Source: Candidatus Rifleibacteriota bacterium (lineage in GTDB: Bacteria > Riflebacteria > Ozemobacteria > Ozemobacterales > Ozemobacteraceae). From it: DNA of 6,297 bases. The translations under genes were made by a program, and so were the position numbers. The notes under the pieces were generated by a model that made no database searches, was not told where the DNA came from, and saw nothing but the letters and a program-made list of their open reading frames with translations. Positions 1-5,719 of this stretch are shown one piece after another (within the stretch, counting starts at the first letter, position 1; each line of letters begins with the position of its first letter). The stretch lies in contig JAFXRA010000320.1 of NCBI GenBank assembly GCA_017526725.1, positions 1 through 6,297 on the forward strand. The letters are read 5' to 3'.

Positions 1-660
1 ACTGATGAATACAAGAAAACTGATTCTGTAGAAAACATTACTAGATTCGGTTTCGATCCCAAAAAGCCTTATGTTCTTTTTGTTGGCCGTATCACCCGCC
101 AGAAGGGTATTATCCACCTTGTAAATGCTATTAAATACATCAATCCTGATATTCCAGTAGTTCTCTGTGCTGGTGCACCTGATACTCCAGAAATCAAAGT
201 AGAAATGGAAAATGCTTTCAAGGAAGCTTCTAAAGGCCGCTCTAATGTTTACTGGATTAGCGAAATGGTATCTAATCAGGCTAAGATAGAACTCTATTCT
301 CATGCAGGTTTGTTCTGCTGTCCATCAATTTATGAACCATTCGGAATTATCAACTTAGAAGCTATGGCTTGCGGAACACCGGTTGTTGCCAGTGCCGTTG
401 GCGGTATTCCCGAAGTAGTTGTAGACGGCGTTACCGGCAAACTTGTAAAACTTGAACAGATGGATCACACTCCATTCGAACCGATTAATCCTGATAAATT
501 CTCTAGAGATTTGGCTGATGGAATCAACACTTTGTGGGCTAATCCTGAACTCTGCAAAAAGATGTCAGTAGCTGGCAGAAAACGTGTTGAAGATGTATTC
601 AGCTGGACATCAATAGCCAAGCAGACTGTAGAACTTTACAAATCTCTTAAGAAGGGTTGA
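1..660 (+). CDS. glgM: GT4 glycogen synthase / maltose-1-phosphate synthase, 3' part (partial)
   Basis: The frame is open from base 1 to a TGA at 658-660, so 219 C-terminal residues are visible and the start lies off the left edge. Family members are around 390-400 residues, so roughly the C-terminal half is here. It is the nucleotide-binding Rossmann domain of a GT-B, GT4-family glycosyltransferase. In visible numbering, FVGRITRQKG (27-36) carries the Arg/Lys pair that contacts sugar-nucleotide phosphates, and YEPFGIINLE (101-110) gives the GT4 EX7E motif with E102 and E110. The AGAPDTPE segment (57-64) and overall wording match the actinobacterial-type 'GlgA' group (Corynebacterium GlgA, Mycobacterium GlgM). 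That family uses ADP-glucose, adding glucose either to glycogen or to glucose-1-phosphate to give maltose-1-phosphate. The adjacent glgE favours the second role, which is inference from context. A plain glycogen synthase (glgA) remains possible. It would be cytoplasmic. Confidence 0.85.
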   Translation, partial: TDEYKKTDSVENITRFGFDPKKPYVLFVGRITRQKGIIHLVNAIKYINPDIPVVLCAGAPDTPEIKVEMENAFKEASKGRSNVYWISEMVSNQAKIELYSHAGLFCCPSIYEPFGIINLEAMACGTPVVASAVGGIPEVVVDGVTGKLVKLEQMDHTPFEPINPDKFSRDLADGINTLWANPELCKKMSVAGRKRVEDVFSWTSIAKQTVELYKSLKKG

Positions 661-667
661 TAAAGGC

Positions 668-2608
668 ATGAATAAGAATCGACAAAGAACCTTTATTGAA
701 AATGTTCAGCCATTGGTTGATAACGGGCTTTATCCAATAAAGCGAGAACCAGGCGATAAAGTTCATATTACGGCCGATATTTTCCGCGATGGTCACCAGA
801 AGATTTGTGCTTGGGTTGAATATCGTGTTGCAGGCCGTCAAAAATGGAACTATGTTCGTATGGAATGTACGAACCCTGGTTTGGATTTTTGGGAAGCTGA
901 ATTTGAAGTTGAACAGATTGGTTTCTATGAATACTGCTTAGCTTCTTATTGCGATGACTACGCTACTTGGGTATTTGATACACGCAAAAAAGTCGATGCC
1001 GGTGTAGATTACCATTCTGACATACTTGAAGGTATAGAATTAGCAGGTAAGTTTAAAAGCTGGCTTAAGGATTCTGATAAAGAATTCTTGAAAAAAGCTC
1101 TTGCACAGGCTGAAAAACAGCTTACTGATGCTGCTTTGTGGCAGATTTTGAGCGACCCGAAGCTTGAAGCTTTATTGAGTGCAAACCCAGACCCAGCCAC
1201 AAGAGTTGAAAGCCCATTATACAAAGTCAGAGTTGACAGGGTTAAAGCAAGATTTGCTGCCTGGTATGAATGTTTCCCTCGAAACTGTGCTTTTGAACCA
1301 GGTAAACATGGTACTTTCAAAGATGTTATAAAAAGACTTCCACATATAGCTGGAATGGGCTTCGATGTTTTGTATTTCACTCCAATTCACCCAGTTGGTC
1401 ATACAAAACGCAAAGGTCCAAACAATTCTTTAGTATGTTCAGAAACAGATCCTGGTTGCCCATATTCTGTTGGTAACGAACATGGTGGTCATGATGCTGT
1501 TAACCCTGAACTTGGCACTATGGAAGACTTTGAAGAACTAGTTAAAGCTGCTGCTGGTTATGGAATTGAGCTGGCAATGGATTTTGCTATTAACTGTTCT
1601 CCTGATCATCCATATTTAAAACAGCATCCAGATTGGTTTAGCAAGAGACCTGACGGCACAATCAAATTTGCTGAAAATCCGCCTAAGAAATATGAAGATA
1701 TTTACCCATTGAACTTTGAATGCGAAAAATACAAAGAAATTTGGGACGAAATGCTTAGACTATTCTTATTCTGGGCAGAAAAGGGTGTTAGAATTTTCCG
1801 CATAGATAATCCTCATACTAAGCCTTTCAGATTCTGGCAGTGGGTTATAGCAGAAACTCAGAAGAAGTATCCTGATGTAATTTTCTTGGCTGAAGCTTTC
1901 ACTAGACCAAAACTTATGAAATCTCTTGCCAAACTTGGTTTCACCATGTCTTATAGCTATTTCACTTGGAGAACTGAAAAACAGGAAATTACAGATTACT
2001 TCAAAGAACTTACAACTCCGCCTGAATCGGATTTCTATAGAGCAAATCTGTTCACAAATACACCAGATATTTTCCCGTATTTCTTGCAGACCGGCGGTAG
2101 GGCAGGGTATCAGATTAGAGCTGTCTTAGCAACAACTCTCTCTACTCTTTATGGTATGTTCCAAGGTTTTGAACTCTGTGAAGGAATCCCGATTCCTGGC
2201 AGAGAAGAATATCTCAACAGCGATAAGTATGAAATTCGCTTCAGAGATTGGAATGCACCCGGCAATATCGTAGAAATGATTGCGAAACTTAATCGTATTC
2301 GTAAAGAAAACCCAGCTCTTCAGGAATATGATAATCTAGAATTTTATCGAGCAGATAATGACAAGATTTTGTTCTACGGCAAATCTATGGGTGATAATCA
2401 CATAATGGTCGTAGTAAACCTAGATCCATTCCAGACTCAGGTTTCTACTGTCTATGTTCCTGTAGAAAAGTTTGGAATTGCTCCAGACCAGTTCTATGAA
2501 GTTCACGATTTGTTAACTGATAACCGCTACTGGTGGAACGGAGAACGCAATTATGTGGAACTGAACCCGGAAGTCAGCGTAGCTCATATCTTCTTGATTA
2601 AGAAATAA
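668..2608 (+). CDS. glgE: GlgE, alpha-1,4-glucan:maltose-1-phosphate maltosyltransferase
   Basis: Complete gene of 646 residues, slightly shorter than characterised GlgE proteins (about 675-700). It transfers maltosyl units from alpha-maltose-1-phosphate to the non-reducing end of alpha-1,4-glucans, releasing phosphate, in the cytoplasm. The N-terminal part (about 1-110; ADIFRDGHQ near 37-45) is the GlgE-specific beta-sandwich domain. A GH13_3 (beta/alpha)8 catalytic domain follows, and a C-terminal beta domain starts near 560. Visible motifs are DVLYFTPIHPVG (233-244), HGGHDAVNP (272-280), MDFAINCSPDHP (304-315), RIDNPHTKP (378-386) with predicted nucleophile D380, FLAEAFTRP with predicted acid/base E409, and NTPDIF with D467. 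The 29-residue nucleophile-to-acid spacing equals that of Streptomyces GlgE (D394/E423, from memory). The ATG lies 7 bases after the glgM stop, with a purine-rich AAGAAGGG overlapping the glgM end (649-656) as likely ribosome site, so the two are co-transcribed. The specific RKGPNNS and CSPDHP wording argues against an ordinary alpha-amylase. Confidence 0.93.
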   Translation: MNKNRQRTFIENVQPLVDNGLYPIKREPGDKVHITADIFRDGHQKICAWVEYRVAGRQKWNYVRMECTNPGLDFWEAEFEVEQIGFYEYCLASYCDDYATWVFDTRKKVDAGVDYHSDILEGIELAGKFKSWLKDSDKEFLKKALAQAEKQLTDAALWQILSDPKLEALLSANPDPATRVESPLYKVRVDRVKARFAAWYECFPRNCAFEPGKHGTFKDVIKRLPHIAGMGFDVLYFTPIHPVGHTKRKGPNNSLVCSETDPGCPYSVGNEHGGHDAVNPELGTMEDFEELVKAAAGYGIELAMDFAINCSPDHPYLKQHPDWFSKRPDGTIKFAENPPKKYEDIYPLNFECEKYKEIWDEMLRLFLFWAEKGVRIFRIDNPHTKPFRFWQWVIAETQKKYPDVIFLAEAFTRPKLMKSLAKLGFTMSYSYFTWRTEKQEITDYFKELTTPPESDFYRANLFTNTPDIFPYFLQTGGRAGYQIRAVLATTLSTLYGMFQGFELCEGIPIPGREEYLNSDKYEIRFRDWNAPGNIVEMIAKLNRIRKENPALQEYDNLEFYRADNDKILFYGKSMGDNHIMVVVNLDPFQTQVSTVYVPVEKFGIAPDQFYEVHDLLTDNRYWWNGERNYVELNPEVSVAHIFLIKK

Positions 2609-2620
2609 AATACTGATGAC

Positions 2621-2660
2621 GCTCCCCTGCTTGCTGGGGAGCTGTCACAAAGTGACTGAG
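2621..2660 (+). repeat. Palindromic repeat unit A (two hairpins)
   Basis: Hairpin 1 pairs GCTCCCC (2621-2627) with GGGGAGC (2636-2642) across an 8-base loop. Hairpin 2 pairs GTCAC (2644-2648) with GTGAC (2652-2656) across AAA. TGAG follows. It starts 12 bases after the glgE stop. No T-run follows either hairpin, so it is not a canonical intrinsic terminator, though it could stabilise the mRNA 3' end. Confidence 0.7.
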
Positions 2661-2670
2661 GGAGAGGAAT

Positions 2671-2726
2671 TCTAAAGCTTCCCCTTGAGGGGAAGTGGTT
2701 CCGTTGGAACCGAAAGGGTGACTGAG
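2671..2726 (+). repeat. Palindromic repeat unit B (left arm of inverted pair)
   Basis: Hairpin 1 pairs CTTCCCC (2678-2684) with GGGGAAG (2689-2695) across a TTGA loop. Hairpin 2 pairs GGTTCC (2697-2702) with GGAACC (2706-2711) across GTT. The unit ends in GTGACTGAG (2718-2726), identical to the end of unit A. Its first 25 bases are inversely repeated in unit C. Confidence 0.7.
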
Positions 2727-2790
2727 CTATAGTAAACTATCTATAGCGAAAGCGTATAAATAATCCAAAGAACATTAGTTTACTCTTGTC

Positions 2791-2835
2791 CGGTCACCAC
2801 CCCTTTAATTCCCCTCCTCAAGGAGGGGCTTTAGG
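2791..2835 (-). repeat. Palindromic repeat unit C (right, inverted arm)
   Basis: Read on the - strand, this unit begins CCTAAAGC, forms a hairpin CCCCTCC / GGAGGGG (2811-2817 with 2822-2828 in + coordinates) around a 4-base loop, and continues to GGTGACCG (2791-2798). Bases 2811-2835 match the reverse complement of 2671-2695 at 18 of 25 positions; all seven differences are transitions. It lacks the second GGTTCC/GGAACC hairpin of unit B. Confidence 0.7.
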
Positions 2836-2927
2836 AGACTTTATTTATGGCAATAGTTAAGTAACTCTACTATTTTTTTATGGTTTTGTTGCTAAGCAAT
2901 TGTTCGTTATTATAGGTTATAAGGCTT

Positions 2928-3383
2928 TTATTTATACCCTATTTGTTCTAAAAAACCTTCGCAACCTTCTACAATATCATTAAAAGCCGCATCAAAATTC
3001 CCTGTATACCAAGGGTCAGCAATATTGTCATTTCTGCCTGCAAATGACAGCAATAAAGAAACTTTGCCGTCAGGGTCGCCACCGCAGATGCGTTTGATAC
3101 TCTCTATGTTTCTTCGTTCCATGGCAATAATATAATCATATTTGTCATAATCTGATTTTTTCAATTGAACTGCGGTTCTGTAGGTAGTTGGTATTCCTTC
3201 AGAAGAAAGTTTCCTGGCAGCAGGCGGATAAAGCGGATTCCCATATTCTTCAGTACTGGTAGCGGAGGAGGCTATTTGAAAATCAGCACCTTTCCCGCGT
3301 TTTTTTACCATATCTTTTAAAATAAATTCAGCCATCGGAGAACGGCATATATTGCCTAAACAAACGAACATTACTTTTATCAT
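2928..3383 (-). CDS. Low-molecular-weight protein tyrosine phosphatase
   Basis: Complete 151-residue protein, the usual LMW-PTP length. It hydrolyses phosphotyrosine (in some bacterial relatives phosphoarginine) through a phosphocysteine intermediate, in the cytoplasm. The N-terminal P-loop VCLGNICRSP (7-16) has the C-X5-R-S signature, with nucleophile C8, C13 beside it, R14 and S15. The general-acid loop DPWY (123-126) supplies D123. All catalytic elements are present, so it should be active. The start at 3383 puts the P-loop at the expected distance from the N-terminus and is preceded by a weak AGAAGAG ribosome site 7 bases upstream. It stands alone on the - strand, divergent from the pepE-like operon and convergent with glgE, so no partner kinase or substrate is indicated. 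Wzb/YwlE-type sub-assignment is not possible from the sequence alone. Confidence 0.93.
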   Translation of the reverse strand: MIKVMFVCLGNICRSPMAEFILKDMVKKRGKGADFQIASSATSTEEYGNPLYPPAARKLSSEGIPTTYRTAVQLKKSDYDKYDYIIAMERRNIESIKRICGGDPDGKVSLLLSFAGRNDNIADPWYTGNFDAAFNDIVEGCEGFLEQIGYK

Positions 3384-3425
3384 TATTTATCTCTTCTGTT
3401 TTATAAACTAATATCAATTAATATT

Positions 3426-3453
3426 AATATATAAATTACTATAATTACAACAA
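3426..3453 (-). promoter_or_regulatory. Possible promoter of the phosphatase gene
   Basis: On the - strand, TTGTTG (3448-3453) and TATATT (3426-3431) are separated by 16 bases, about 40 bases upstream of the phosphatase ATG. This region is so AT-rich that -10-like hexamers are common by chance, so the call is weak. Confidence 0.3.
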
Positions 3454-3482
3454 AAACTAACAACAATAAATGCTATTATAAA

Positions 3483-3510
3483 TTGATTGTCATGGTATTA
3501 AATATATAAT
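3483..3510 (+). promoter_or_regulatory. Possible promoter of the pepE-like operon
   Basis: TTGATT (3483-3488) and a perfect TATAAT (3505-3510) are separated by 16 bases. An overlapping alternative is TTGTCA (3487-3492) with TAATAT (3510-3515) at 17 bases. Either would give a short leader of about 30 bases before the ATG at 3551. The very AT-rich background limits confidence. Confidence 0.4.
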
Positions 3511-3550
3511 AATATAAAAATAAACGATCTAAAATCATATATATTAAAAA

Positions 3551-4321
3551 ATGAAAAGAATATATGCCATTGGTGGCGGCGAAATAAAAAATAAAGAAAC
3601 AATAGAATTAGACGCTTATCTTGTTGATAAGGCAAAAGAACATGCTGGCTCAAAAAGACCCTATGCTCTTTTTATTCCAACTGCCAGTCATGATTTTATG
3701 CCTTATTACAATTCTTTTCATAAAATTTATACTGGCGTTTTTAATGTGAAAACAGATGTTGCTCTCACTGTTTATCATGATTATGGGCTTGAAAAAATAA
3801 AAAATAAATTTTTAAAAGCTGATATTATCTATGTGGGTGGCGGTAATACTCTCTTTATGATTGACTCTTGGAAAAAGACAGGCATTCTTGATTTGATTAC
3901 CGAAGCTTATAATCGCGAAGTTATTATCTGTGGCTTGTCAGCAGGTGCTATCTGCTGGTTTGAAGATATATATACTGATTCCTTGGAAAGTGAATATAAA
4001 AAAGATATCCCTTATTCTATGGCTAAGGGTCTTGGTTGGATAAAAGGAGTTGTTTCTCCTCATTACGACGAAAGAGCAGAAGATTTTGACGAAATAGTCT
4101 TAAATAATTATGATGAAGCCATTGGAATTGAGAATAATTCAATGATTGAAATTATTGATGGAAAAATCACTCAATCTTTTTCATCTAATAATAAAAATGC
4201 TCTTAGAATTATTAGAAGAAATGACAGACTGTCAAAAGAATCAATTAAACCCCAAATAATTCTTTCAGCATCTATATCTGTTTCCAATAAAAATAATGAA
4301 AATGAGGTAAATAATGGGTAA
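3551..4321 (+). CDS. Peptidase E-like serine hydrolase (family S51)
   Basis: Complete 256-residue protein of the peptidase E/cyanophycinase-like group with a class I glutamine amidotransferase-like fold. Characterised PepE enzymes cleave N-terminal aspartyl dipeptides in the cytoplasm. Motifs seen are an N-terminal strand ending in GGG (8-10), YVGGGNT (94-100), the nucleophile elbow GLSAG (128-132) with S130, and SPHYDER with H171. E138 in the following WFED is a candidate third triad member, as some relatives use Glu rather than Asp; that is inference. Typical members have about 205-235 residues. Here a polar, Asn/Ser-rich tail from about residue 220 extends the protein, and I recognise no domain in it. 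The start is fixed by the conserved N-terminal strand, yet no Shine-Dalgarno is visible: 3511-3550 contains a single G. It is first in a four-gene operon and overlaps the next gene by 8 bases. The exact substrate cannot be read from the sequence. Confidence 0.85.
   Translation: MKRIYAIGGGEIKNKETIELDAYLVDKAKEHAGSKRPYALFIPTASHDFMPYYNSFHKIYTGVFNVKTDVALTVYHDYGLEKIKNKFLKADIIYVGGGNTLFMIDSWKKTGILDLITEAYNREVIICGLSAGAICWFEDIYTDSLESEYKKDIPYSMAKGLGWIKGVVSPHYDERAEDFDEIVLNNYDEAIGIENNSMIEIIDGKITQSFSSNNKNALRIIRRNDRLSKESIKPQIILSASISVSNKNNENEVNNG
4304..4308 (+). promoter_or_regulatory. Ribosome binding site inside the pepE-like gene's 3' end
   Basis: GAGGT lies 5 bases before the ATG at 4314, inside the last codons of the peptidase E-like gene. 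It supports translation of the small downstream frame and probably couples it to the upstream gene. Confidence 0.6.
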
Positions 4322-4457
4322 CTGGATTTATGTTTTAATCGGAATAATTGTATTGGTAATTCTCTTTATTCTCGGTTGCTGGATAAATATTAAAAAGCAA
4401 AAAGAGTTAAGAGAAAAATTAAAAAATAAGGTTGTTTTTAATGACCAAGAAAAATAA
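4314..4457 (+). CDS. Small single-pass membrane protein, 47 residues, unknown function
   Basis: This short gene starts at ATG 4314, overlapping the end of the peptidase E-like gene by 8 bases in another frame, and stops with TAA at 4455-4457. A GAGGT ribosome site sits 5 bases upstream of the start. The protein begins MGNWIYVLIG, continues as an unbroken hydrophobic helix (about residues 4-25, ending ILGCWI), and then has a Lys/Arg-rich tail (KKQKELREKLKNK, 27-39) and a polar end. By the positive-inside rule the N-terminus would be outside and the charged tail in the cytoplasm. The gene fills almost all of the gap to the dehydrogenase (27 bases remain), which supports it being real. I do not recognise a family. 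It may anchor or regulate a neighbour; that is inference. Confidence 0.7.
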   Translation: MGNWIYVLIGIIVLVILFILGCWINIKKQKELREKLKNKVVFNDQEK

Positions 4458-4484
4458 ATAAATTTATTTAAAAGGAAAAATATA

Positions 4485-5189
4485 ATGAATAAAAAGGTAC
4501 TTATTATCGGGGCATCTTCTGGAATAGGCAAAGAATTAGCTTTGCAATACGAAAGCTTAGGCTATGAAGTAATTATAACAGCTCGAAATACAGAAAAATT
4601 AAAAGAAATAGCAGAAAACAAAAATATTACTTATGAATATTTAGATGTAAATAATTACGAAGAAGCTATCTCCAAAGTTAAAAGACTGGTTGTAGATACC
4701 GATATAACAATTATTTCTGCTGGAATAGGCGATTTCAACAAAGATTTAAATTTCGATATTGAATTTAATACCATAAAAACAAATGTAGCTGGTTTTGTAG
4801 CCTGCGTTACGGAAGCTTTTAATTATTATAAATCTGTAAAAAAAGGTTCTATTGCTGCTATTTCTTCTCTTGCTTCCATTAGAGGTTCTGATGACGCACC
4901 TGCTTATAATGCCAGCAAGGCTTTCGTTACAAACTATATGGATGGCTTAAGAAGAAAATCTATAAAAGAAAAATTAAATATTAATATTACAACTATAATG
5001 CCTGGTTTGGTTGACACGCAGATGGCAAAAGGGGAGGGGTTATTCTGGGTCGAGCCAGTTGATTTAATTGCAAAGCAAATCATTAGAGGTATTTGGAAAA
5101 AGAAAGCCGAACTAGTAGTCTCAAAAAGGTGGAAACTAATTGCTATACTATTAAAGCTTCTTCCCAGCTGGCTATACTATAGATTGTAA
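4485..5189 (+). CDS. Short-chain dehydrogenase/reductase (SDR), NAD(P)-dependent
   Basis: Complete 234-residue classical SDR with a single Rossmann fold. It should oxidise or reduce a carbonyl/hydroxyl substrate using NAD(P). Seen are the cofactor motif GASSGIG (9-15), a variant SAG (78-80) where most members have NAG, N100 of the active-site tetrad, predicted catalytic S128, Y141 and K145 (YNASK), and the MPG motif (172-174). R34 after the second strand (ITARN) suggests NADP(H) preference, which is inference. The C-terminal 20-25 residues are hydrophobic with aromatic and basic residues (AILLKLLPSWLYYRL), as in SDRs that attach to membranes or act on lipid-like substrates. An AAGGA ribosome site lies 8 bases before the ATG. 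It follows the small membrane protein by 27 bases and precedes the kinase-like gene by 14. The substrate is unknown. Confidence 0.9.
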   Translation: MNKKVLIIGASSGIGKELALQYESLGYEVIITARNTEKLKEIAENKNITYEYLDVNNYEEAISKVKRLVVDTDITIISAGIGDFNKDLNFDIEFNTIKTNVAGFVACVTEAFNYYKSVKKGSIAAISSLASIRGSDDAPAYNASKAFVTNYMDGLRRKSIKEKLNINITTIMPGLVDTQMAKGEGLFWVEPVDLIAKQIIRGIWKKKAELVVSKRWKLIAILLKLLPSWLYYRL

Positions 5190-5203
5190 AATTAAGGGAA
5201 TAT

Positions 5204-5686
5204 ATGAACATACTATTACTAAATGGCCCATCTTCATCAGGAAAATCATCTATCGCAAAGCTTCTGAAGCAACGATTAGAAACATCAAGAAAATGTTCTA
5301 TTATTGCTTTAGATGATTATTTTAAAATGGCACCAGATGAACCAATTTGGGAAGATGATGTTTATGAAGCTAACTCGACAATCTGTCAGAAAATTACTGA
5401 AGCCTTAGAAAATGGTTATTTTGTAATTGTTGATCATGTAATTACAAGTAAACGCATATATGAAGCTATTTTACAATCCTTTATGGGAAAAGACTTCTTT
5501 AAAGTATTGGTTAGCTGTGATATTGATATTCTAAAAAAACGCGAGAAAGAACGAGGTAATAGATGTATTGGCTCTGCCGAAGCTTCCCTTGAATATTTAT
5601 ATCCTAAGGATAATTATGATTTAACTGTCGATACAGGCCTAAAAACAATTGAACAAATTGTTGACCAGATTATTAAATATTTATAA
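5204..5686 (+). CDS. P-loop kinase, chloramphenicol phosphotransferase-like
   Basis: Complete 160-residue P-loop NTPase. The Walker A motif GPSSSGKSS is at 8-16, with K14. A strand ending in LDDYF (36-40) offers acidic residues at the position of the proposed catalytic Asp (D37) of Streptomyces chloramphenicol 3-O-phosphotransferase. VIVDHV (74-79) gives a second-strand Asp, D77. The lid is KREKERGNR (112-120) with R113, R117 and R120, followed by G123, and the C-terminal YDLTVDT (138-144) is typical of the family. It should use ATP to phosphorylate a small molecule. Despite the family name, many such genes lie in non-producer genomes and have untested substrates, so antibiotic resistance should not be assumed. 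An AAGGGA ribosome site (5194-5199) precedes the ATG closely. It is the last gene of the operon, followed by a strong terminator 40 bases on. Confidence 0.8.
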   Translation: MNILLLNGPSSSGKSSIAKLLKQRLETSRKCSIIALDDYFKMAPDEPIWEDDVYEANSTICQKITEALENGYFVIVDHVITSKRIYEAILQSFMGKDFFKVLVSCDIDILKKREKERGNRCIGSAEASLEYLYPKDNYDLTVDTGLKTIEQIVDQIIKYL

Positions 5687-5719
5687 TATTTATGGAGTTA
5701 AGACATAGGAAGATGCAAC

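Larger units (their letters stand above)
2621..2835. repeat. Cluster of palindromic (REP/BIME-like) repeat units
   Basis: This cluster fills most of the 319-base gene-free stretch between glgE and the phosphatase gene. It contains three related GC-rich hairpin units: A (2621-2660) and B (2671-2726) in the same orientation, and C (2791-2835) inverted. Units A and B share the tail GTGACTGAG after the hairpins, and unit C ends in a related GGTGACCG. Between B and C is a smaller inverted repeat, GCTATAG (2726-2732) with CTATAGC (2741-2747). The GC-rich, palindromic character contrasts with the AT-rich flanks. No transposase is present and I see no convincing target-site duplication. It may be a non-autonomous mobile element or a BIME-like island that also protects the 3' end of glgE mRNA; both are inference. 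The rest of the gap (2836-2927) holds AT-rich sequence with nothing I can assign. Confidence 0.75.

Noticed and set aside
205..207. ATG that could be taken as the start of the first gene
   Set aside because: The frame is open to base 1 and the upstream codons encode conserved GT4 sequence including FVGRITRQKG, so the gene is truncated by the window and this Met is internal.
647..841. Open frame on the - strand across the glgM-glgE junction
   Set aside because: It is antisense to two clear genes and has no family resemblance.
1009..1402. Two overlapping open frames on the - strand inside glgE
   Set aside because: They are antisense to well-conserved glgE coding sequence, lack ribosome sites and resemble no family.
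1926..2129. Open frame on the + strand inside glgE in another frame
   Set aside because: It is an out-of-frame shadow of the conserved catalytic domain, with no recognisable protein features.
2621..2642. Intrinsic terminator for glgE
   Set aside because: The hairpin is strong but no T-run follows; the sequence continues into a second hairpin typical of the repeat unit, so it was annotated as a repeat.
2621..2835. CRISPR array or insertion sequence in the repeat region
   Set aside because: There are no regularly spaced identical repeats and no transposase frame; only three diverged hairpin units are present.
2855..2879. Terminator formed by AGTTA/TAACT followed by seven T
   Set aside because: The stem would be 5 AT-rich pairs with only two bases between the arms, so at most 3 pairs can form around a normal loop. 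That is too weak to support, despite the T-run at 2873-2879.
4368..4379. Lipobox-like ILGC in the 47-residue protein (lipoprotein signal)
   Set aside because: There is no positive charge before the hydrophobic stretch and a strongly basic tail directly after it, so a membrane anchor with a cytoplasmic tail fits better than a lipoprotein signal peptide.
4328..4531. Open frame on the - strand of 67 codons
   Set aside because: It is antisense to the small membrane protein and the SDR start. Its Phe/Ile/Leu-rich composition is simply the complement of A-rich coding DNA, and the opposite strand has better start signals.
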